A stretch of DNA of 9,559 nt, from assembly GCA_031283405.1 (NCBI GenBank), contig JAITBX010000136.1:1-9559 (forward strand), in the 5' to 3' direction. Below, one piece after another: positions 4,728-9,559 of the stretch. The position numbers and the translations under genes were made by a program. The stretch is from Burkholderiales bacterium. GTDB lineage: Bacteria > Pseudomonadota > Gammaproteobacteria > Burkholderiales > Casimicrobiaceae. The notes under the pieces were generated by a model that saw nothing but the letters and a program-made list of their open reading frames with translations, was not told the DNA's origin and made no database searches. Every line of letters begins with the position of its first letter. Position 1 is the stretch's first letter.

Positions 4728-7700
4728 ATGACCTTCCCAGACCGTAATTGTTCGATTTGTTCCACATGGTTGAAACCTTTTTTGTTGCCGTTCCAGGCAT
4801 TGCGCTGGTTGATTCACCAAATTTTCGGTGAATTGTTCTGGCGACCGCCGCGTTGGGCAGCGTTCATCGGGCGCGGCGCTTGCGCGGCGGGGCGCCATCC
4901 GTTGCTGACGCTTGTCGGCGTGGTGGTGTTGGCGGCGCTGGTCGGCGGCTGGTTCTGGTGGCAGGCGCAGCCCAAACCGACGGTGGTGACTTTGAATGTC
5001 ACCAATCCGACGCTCACCGATCTCGTCGAAGAAAAGCCGATGATCAATCCGTTGATCATCGCGTTCTCGGCGCCGGTGGCGACGCTGGAAAGCGCTGACA
5101 AGGAAGTGGCGAGCGAGAACATCGTGGTGTCGCCGCCGCTGAAAGGGAAGTGGAAATGGGAAGGCGATTCGACGTTGACTTTGCGCCCCGACACCGATTG
5201 GGCGGTGGGCGCGGAGTACACGGTGACGTTTTCGCCGAAGATGTTCCGACCGGAAGCGCGCTTCGACAGTTACAAGACGAAATTTCAGACGGCGGTTTTT
5301 GCGATGAGTGTTCTGGATGCGCGTTTCGCTCAAAGCCCGACCGATCCGAAAGACAAGAAGGTTGTGGCGTTGGTCAGATTCACGCATCCGGTTGACGCCG
5401 CCGATTTCGAGAAGCGAATCAGTCTGGTGATGGAGGGGCAGGAAAAAGGCGTGCTCGGTTTGGGCGAAAAGAAAACGGCGTTTCAAGTCAGTTTCGACAA
5501 GAAGAAGCTCACCGCTTTCATTCATTCGACGACGTTGCCGATTCCGGAAAAACCGCAAACGATGCGGGTGATGATCGACAAAGGGGCGCGGGCTGCAAGC
5601 GGCGGCAACACCACGAGCGAAGCATTGACCGCAATGGCGGGGATTCCCGGCATCGACAGTTTGCAAATTACCGATCTCAGGCCGATCGTCGTCACCAATG
5701 AAAAATTTCAGTCGGAGCAGGTGTTGACGTTGCAACTGTCGATGCTGGCGCAAGAGCGGCAGGCGAAAGACGCGATCAAAGTCTGGCTGTTGCCGAAGCA
5801 GCCGCCGGAAGGTTATTTGCAACGCGCGCGCTCAAACGTGGATCCCAACTCTGACAAGTTGTATCAGTGGAGCGGCTACGATGTGTCGTTCATCGATCAG
5901 GTGATACTCAAAAGCGGCGAAGCGCTGAAACTGGAAGCGCTGCCGAGCGAGAATGATGTGGCCGATACGTTCAGCTACCGTTATCAAGCGCCGCCCTGGC
6001 GATTTCTCTATGTGCAGGTTCCGAAAGGATTGACGGCGTTCGGCGGTTATCGTTTGGGCAAAGACAGAGCGGTCGTTTTTCAAGTGCCGGCTTATCCGGC
6101 GGTAGCGAAAATCATGTCGGAAGGTTCGCTGTTGTCGTTGTCGGGCGAGCGCAAACTGTCGGTGATGGCGCGCGATGTGCCGGCGATTCGTTACACGATC
6201 GGCCGCGTGTTGCCGCAACAGTTACAATTTTTAGTCGGCAAGGGTTTGTCTTATGGCAATTTTTCAAAGCCGGAATTTTATTCGGGCATCAGTGAATCCG
6301 ATATCGTCGAGCGTTTTGAAAAAGCCATTGAGCTTCCGGCGGCGGAGCCGGGCAAACCGCAGTATCGGGCGCTGGATTTGAGCGAGTATCTCAACGCCGG
6401 CGGAAAAATGAAACGCGGCGTTTTTCTGCTGCGTGTGCAGGCTTACGATCCGAGAACCAAACAGAATCTTGGGATTCCGGACCATCGGCTGGTCATGGTC
6501 AGCGATCTGGGGTTGATTGATAAAAGGACAGTCGCTGGGGGCCACGATATTTTCGTGCAGTCGATTTATCGCGGCGGCCCAGTGGGTGGCGCGACGATCG
6601 AAGTCATCGGTCGCAACGGTTTGCCGGTGACGCAAGTGCAGGCCGACGCCAATGGGCACGCAACGCTTCCCAATCTCAATGATTTCAAAAATGAACGCGC
6701 GCCGGTATTTCTCTTGGTCAGCAAGGATAGCGACAGCAGTTTCCTGCCGCTCAACTATGCCAATCGCTTCTTGAACTATTCGCGCTTCGATGTCGGCGGT
6801 GCGGTCAATGCTACCGATGCGAAGCAACTGTCAGCGTATCTTTTTTCCGATCGCGGCATTTACAGACCAGGCGAAGAGATTCGCGTCGGGATGATTGCGC
6901 GCTCGACCAACTGGGCGCAATCGGTGGCGGGCATTCCGCTGGAACTGGAAGTGATCGACGCGCGCGGATTGACGGTGCGACGTGACAAGATCACCTTGCC
7001 GGAGAGCGGCTTCGGCGAGTTGCGGCATCCGACGCTCGACACCGCGCCGGCAGGAACGTACACGATCAATTTGTCGCTGGTCAAGAAAGGCAACATCAAT
7101 ACCTTGATCGGCTCGACGACGGTGCGCGTTCAGGATTTCGAGCCGGATCGTTTGAAGATGAGCGCGCGTTTCAATCAGGGGCCGACCGAAGGCTGGGTGA
7201 CGCCGGAAGATTTGGCGGTGCAAGTGTCGTTGCTGAATTTGTTTGCGACGCCGGCGGAAGATCGCCGTGTTCGCGGCTTCATGTCGTTGACGCCGGGCGT
7301 GTTGAAATTCGCGCGCTACAAGGATTATTTGTTCAACGATCCGTTCGACGATCCGAAACACCCCAAGGAGCCGGTGTCGGAAGAGCTGTCCGAAACAAAA
7401 ACCGATGCGCAAGGTCAGGCGACGTTGAAGCTCGATCTGCAACGCTTCGCGCGAGCGACGTATCGCGCGCAAGTCGTCGTTCAGGGTTACGAAGCGGACG
7501 GCGGTCGCGGCGTGTCGGCAGAGACGGCGATATTGGTATCGGGGCTCGATTATCTGGTTGGCTACAAGCCGGACGGCAAACTGGAATTCGTGCGTCGCGA
7601 CAGCGCACGCGCCGTTGACTTGCTGGCGATCGGGCGCGACGGCAAACAGCGCGCCGTCGAAGGATTGAAATTGCAGCACATCGAACGCCGCTTCGTGTCG

Positions 7701-9559
7701 GTGCTGACTCGTCAGCTCGACGGCACTTACCGCTATCAGTCGAAGGAAAAAGAAGTTTTGCTCGATGAAACGCCGTTGACGATTGCGGCTGCCGGCCAAC
7801 CGTTGAAGTTGGCGACGGAAACGCCGGGCGCGTTCAGTTATGTGGTGCGCGACGCGGAGGGATTGGAGTATGCGCGCATCGCGTACAGCGTTGCCGGCGA
7901 AGCCAATCTGACGCGCTCGCTCGACAAGAATGCGGAATTGAAATTGACGCTGTCGAAAGGCGACTTTGCGCCGGGCGAAGATATCGAAGTGCAAATTGAA
8001 GCGCCCTACGTCGGTCACGGCCTGATCACCGTCGAGCGCGACAAGGTTTACACGCATCGCTGGTTCTCTACCAAGACGACCAGCACGGTGCAGAAGATCG
8101 CGTTGCCGAAAGACGTTGACGGCAATGCGTATCTGACGGTGACGTTCGTGCGCGATCCGGGGTCGGACGAAATTTACATGAGCCCGCTCTCGTTCGGCGT
8201 GGCGCCGTTCTCGGTGAGCCGTGAGCGTTATCGTTTGAAACTCGACGTGGCGGCGCCGGACAAGATCAAATCCGGCGACACGGCGACGTTCAAAGTGAAG
8301 AGCGACAAGCCGTCGAAAGTGGCGGTGTTCGCTGTGGACGAAGGGATTCTGCAAGTGGCGCGCTACAAGATGGCCGATCCGCTCGGTTATTTCTTCCAGA
8401 AGCGTGCGCTCGAAGTGTCAACGAGTCAGTTGCTCGATTTGATTTTGCCGGAGTTCTCACGAGTGATGGCTGCTTCTGCGCCGGGCGGCGATGCCGAAGG
8501 TGCGTTGGGACGTTTCCTGAATCCGTTCAAACGCAAACGCGATCCTGCCGTGGCGTACTGGTCGGGCATCGTCGATGTCGGAGCGGACGGCAAAACACTT
8601 TCGTGGAAAGTTCCCGAATCGTTCAACGGCAGTTTGCGAGTGATGGCTGTCGCGGTGACGCCGCAGTCGGTCGGCGTCTATGAAGGGCACACTACCGTGC
8701 GCGGCGATTTTGTACTGTCGCCGACAGCGCCGCTGTCGGTAACGCCGGGCGATGAATTCGATGTGCCGGTCGGCGTGTCGAACAATCTGGAAGGTTCTGG
8801 CAAAGACGCCAAAGTGAAAGTGACGCTCGACGGCGGAGAATACTTTGAAACGGTCGGCGAAAAAACGATAGAAGTGCCGATTGTGGAAAACCGCGAAGGC
8901 GTCGTGCATTTCCGCGCTCGCGCCAAACCGTTGCTGGGATCGGGAACGTTATCGTTGACGGCAGGCATCGGCGACAAGAAATCGAAGTTGACAACAGCCG
9001 TCAGCGTCAGACCCGCGACGCCGTACCGTCAGGAGTTTCAGGCGGGAGTGGTGGCGAGCGGGAAAGAAGTTGAGTTGCCGATGGCTCGTCGCTTGTTCGC
9101 CGAACATCGCAAACTCGATGTGGGCGTGTCGGCGTCGCCGATGGTGATGGCCAACGGTTTGGCCGCGTATCTCGACAACTATTCGTACACGTGCACCGAA
9201 CAAATCGTGTCGCAAGCGATACCGGCGCTGGTGTTGAGTCATCGTCCTGAATTTGGCGAGATCAAATCGAAACGCGGCGCGACGTTGAGCGGATTGATGA
9301 CGATGTTGCGCGCGCGGCAGAACGCCGAAGGCGCTTACGGTTTATGGGCAGGAAACGCCATCGTTTCGGAACCGGCAAGCGTGTGGGCGCAGCAATTCCT
9401 CGTCGAAGCGAAAGATCGCGGCGAAACGGTGCCGGCGGATATGTTGCAACGCGGCAATGAGTGGTTGCAAAATTTTGCGATGAGCGAAGGCGATACGCTG
9501 TTTGATGATCGGTCGCGCGCGCTGGCGGTGTATGTGTTGACGCGGCAGGGAATGCAAAC
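4728..9559 (+). CDS. Membrane-anchored bacterial alpha-2-macroglobulin, C-terminus cut by window edge
   Basis: Bacterial alpha-2-macroglobulins are periplasmic protease traps: cleavage of a bait region exposes a Cys-Gln thioester that links covalently to the attacker. The frame is open from the ATG for 1610 codons to the window edge. Residues 1-58 are a basic, aromatic-rich tail with C8-x-x-C11. Residues about 59-79 form one hydrophobic membrane helix (LLTLVGVVVLAALVGGWFWW), giving a cytoplasmic N-terminus and exported bulk. Residues from about 85 begin beta-rich macroglobulin-type domains (PLIIAFSAPV, STLTLRPDTDW). DRGIYRPGE, the family hallmark, is at 708-716. FAVDEGIL ends at 1208, YWSGIV starts at 1277, and the thioester motif CTEQ is at 1489-1492, followed by the helical thioester domain (RARQNAEGAYGLW). 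In my reading C1489 is the only cysteine of the visible exported part. With the thioester this far along, the whole protein is probably about 1900 residues or more, longer than E. coli YfhM (about 1650) and anchored by a helix instead of a lipobox. Confidence 0.95.
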   Translation, partial: MTFPDRNCSICSTWLKPFLLPFQALRWLIHQIFGELFWRPPRWAAFIGRGACAAGRHPLLTLVGVVVLAALVGGWFWWQAQPKPTVVTLNVTNPTLTDLVEEKPMINPLIIAFSAPVATLESADKEVASENIVVSPPLKGKWKWEGDSTLTLRPDTDWAVGAEYTVTFSPKMFRPEARFDSYKTKFQTAVFAMSVLDARFAQSPTDPKDKKVVALVRFTHPVDAADFEKRISLVMEGQEKGVLGLGEKKTAFQVSFDKKKLTAFIHSTTLPIPEKPQTMRVMIDKGARAASGGNTTSEALTAMAGIPGIDSLQITDLRPIVVTNEKFQSEQVLTLQLSMLAQERQAKDAIKVWLLPKQPPEGYLQRARSNVDPNSDKLYQWSGYDVSFIDQVILKSGEALKLEALPSENDVADTFSYRYQAPPWRFLYVQVPKGLTAFGGYRLGKDRAVVFQVPAYPAVAKIMSEGSLLSLSGERKLSVMARDVPAIRYTIGRVLPQQLQFLVGKGLSYGNFSKPEFYSGISESDIVERFEKAIELPAAEPGKPQYRALDLSEYLNAGGKMKRGVFLLRVQAYDPRTKQNLGIPDHRLVMVSDLGLIDKRTVAGGHDIFVQSIYRGGPVGGATIEVIGRNGLPVTQVQADANGHATLPNLNDFKNERAPVFLLVSKDSDSSFLPLNYANRFLNYSRFDVGGAVNATDAKQLSAYLFSDRGIYRPGEEIRVGMIARSTNWAQSVAGIPLELEVIDARGLTVRRDKITLPESGFGELRHPTLDTAPAGTYTINLSLVKKGNINTLIGSTTVRVQDFEPDRLKMSARFNQGPTEGWVTPEDLAVQVSLLNLFATPAEDRRVRGFMSLTPGVLKFARYKDYLFNDPFDDPKHPKEPVSEELSETKTDAQGQATLKLDLQRFARATYRAQVVVQGYEADGGRGVSAETAILVSGLDYLVGYKPDGKLEFVRRDSARAVDLLAIGRDGKQRAVEGLKLQHIERRFVSVLTRQLDGTYRYQSKEKEVLLDETPLTIAAAGQPLKLATETPGAFSYVVRDAEGLEYARIAYSVAGEANLTRSLDKNAELKLTLSKGDFAPGEDIEVQIEAPYVGHGLITVERDKVYTHRWFSTKTTSTVQKIALPKDVDGNAYLTVTFVRDPGSDEIYMSPLSFGVAPFSVSRERYRLKLDVAAPDKIKSGDTATFKVKSDKPSKVAVFAVDEGILQVARYKMADPLGYFFQKRALEVSTSQLLDLILPEFSRVMAASAPGGDAEGALGRFLNPFKRKRDPAVAYWSGIVDVGADGKTLSWKVPESFNGSLRVMAVAVTPQSVGVYEGHTTVRGDFVLSPTAPLSVTPGDEFDVPVGVSNNLEGSGKDAKVKVTLDGGEYFETVGEKTIEVPIVENREGVVHFRARAKPLLGSGTLSLTAGIGDKKSKLTTAVSVRPATPYRQEFQAGVVASGKEVELPMARRLFAEHRKLDVGVSASPMVMANGLAAYLDNYSYTCTEQIVSQAIPALVLSHRPEFGEIKSKRGATLSGLMTMLRARQNAEGAYGLWAGNAIVSEPASVWAQQFLVEAKDRGETVPADMLQRGNEWLQNFAMSEGDTLFDDRSRALAVYVLTRQGMQ

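Noticed and set aside
6831..8354. 507-codon open frame on the minus strand inside the macroglobulin gene
   Set aside because: It is opposite a gene with clear family motifs, and its product is extremely rich in Arg and His with no recognisable domain. It is a shadow of GC-rich codon usage. The minus-strand frame at 4707-5822 fails for the same reasons.

Overview
The window reads as ordinary chromosome of a Gram-negative bacterium, most likely a beta- or gammaproteobacterium. This rests on a two-domain NadE next to a P-II gene, an Fpr-type ferredoxin-NADP reductase, a YgeA-like racemase, a periplasmic-type alpha-2-macroglobulin, and GC-rich intergenic palindromes of a kind common in those classes. 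GC looks moderately high by eye, with heavy use of GCG, TTG and CGC codons; it was not computed. All six recognisable genes lie on the + strand. No RNA gene, insertion sequence, phage gene or CRISPR array was found.

Left part (1-2083): a perfect palindrome, probably an upstream terminator or repeat unit, precedes nadE (glutamine-dependent NAD synthetase). After 49 bases comes glnB (P-II nitrogen/carbon sensor). The pair links NAD synthesis to nitrogen status, since NadE uses glutamine as ammonia donor and P-II proteins are known to bind NadE in some proteobacteria. Bases 2084-2286 hold two facing copies of a C/G-rich palindromic repeat.

Middle part (2287-4233): mscL (osmotic safety valve), a YgeA/aspartate-glutamate racemase and fpr (flavoprotein reductase) are separated by only 8 and 16 bases and probably form one transcription unit. 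They have no obvious shared pathway.

Intergenic stretch 4234-4727: about 490 bases with no convincing gene but much structure. It holds a roughly 180-base module bounded by a near-perfect 16-base inverted repeat, with four small triloop hairpins inside. A degenerate palindrome, three further hairpins and a consensus -10 box follow, just before the last gene.

Right part (4728-9559): one very long reading frame, open to the window edge, encodes a membrane-anchored bacterial alpha-2-macroglobulin with the DRGIYRPGE motif and an intact CTEQ thioester motif. At least 1610 residues are visible and the C-terminus is cut off. Such proteins are thought to trap foreign proteases in the periplasm, and pbpC (penicillin-binding protein 1C) often lies next to them, so it is a natural expectation just beyond the window.

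I did not find a clearly new multi-gene system. The most unusual material is the structured 4234-4727 region, the membrane anchor of the macroglobulin, and the divergent glutaminase domain of NadE.
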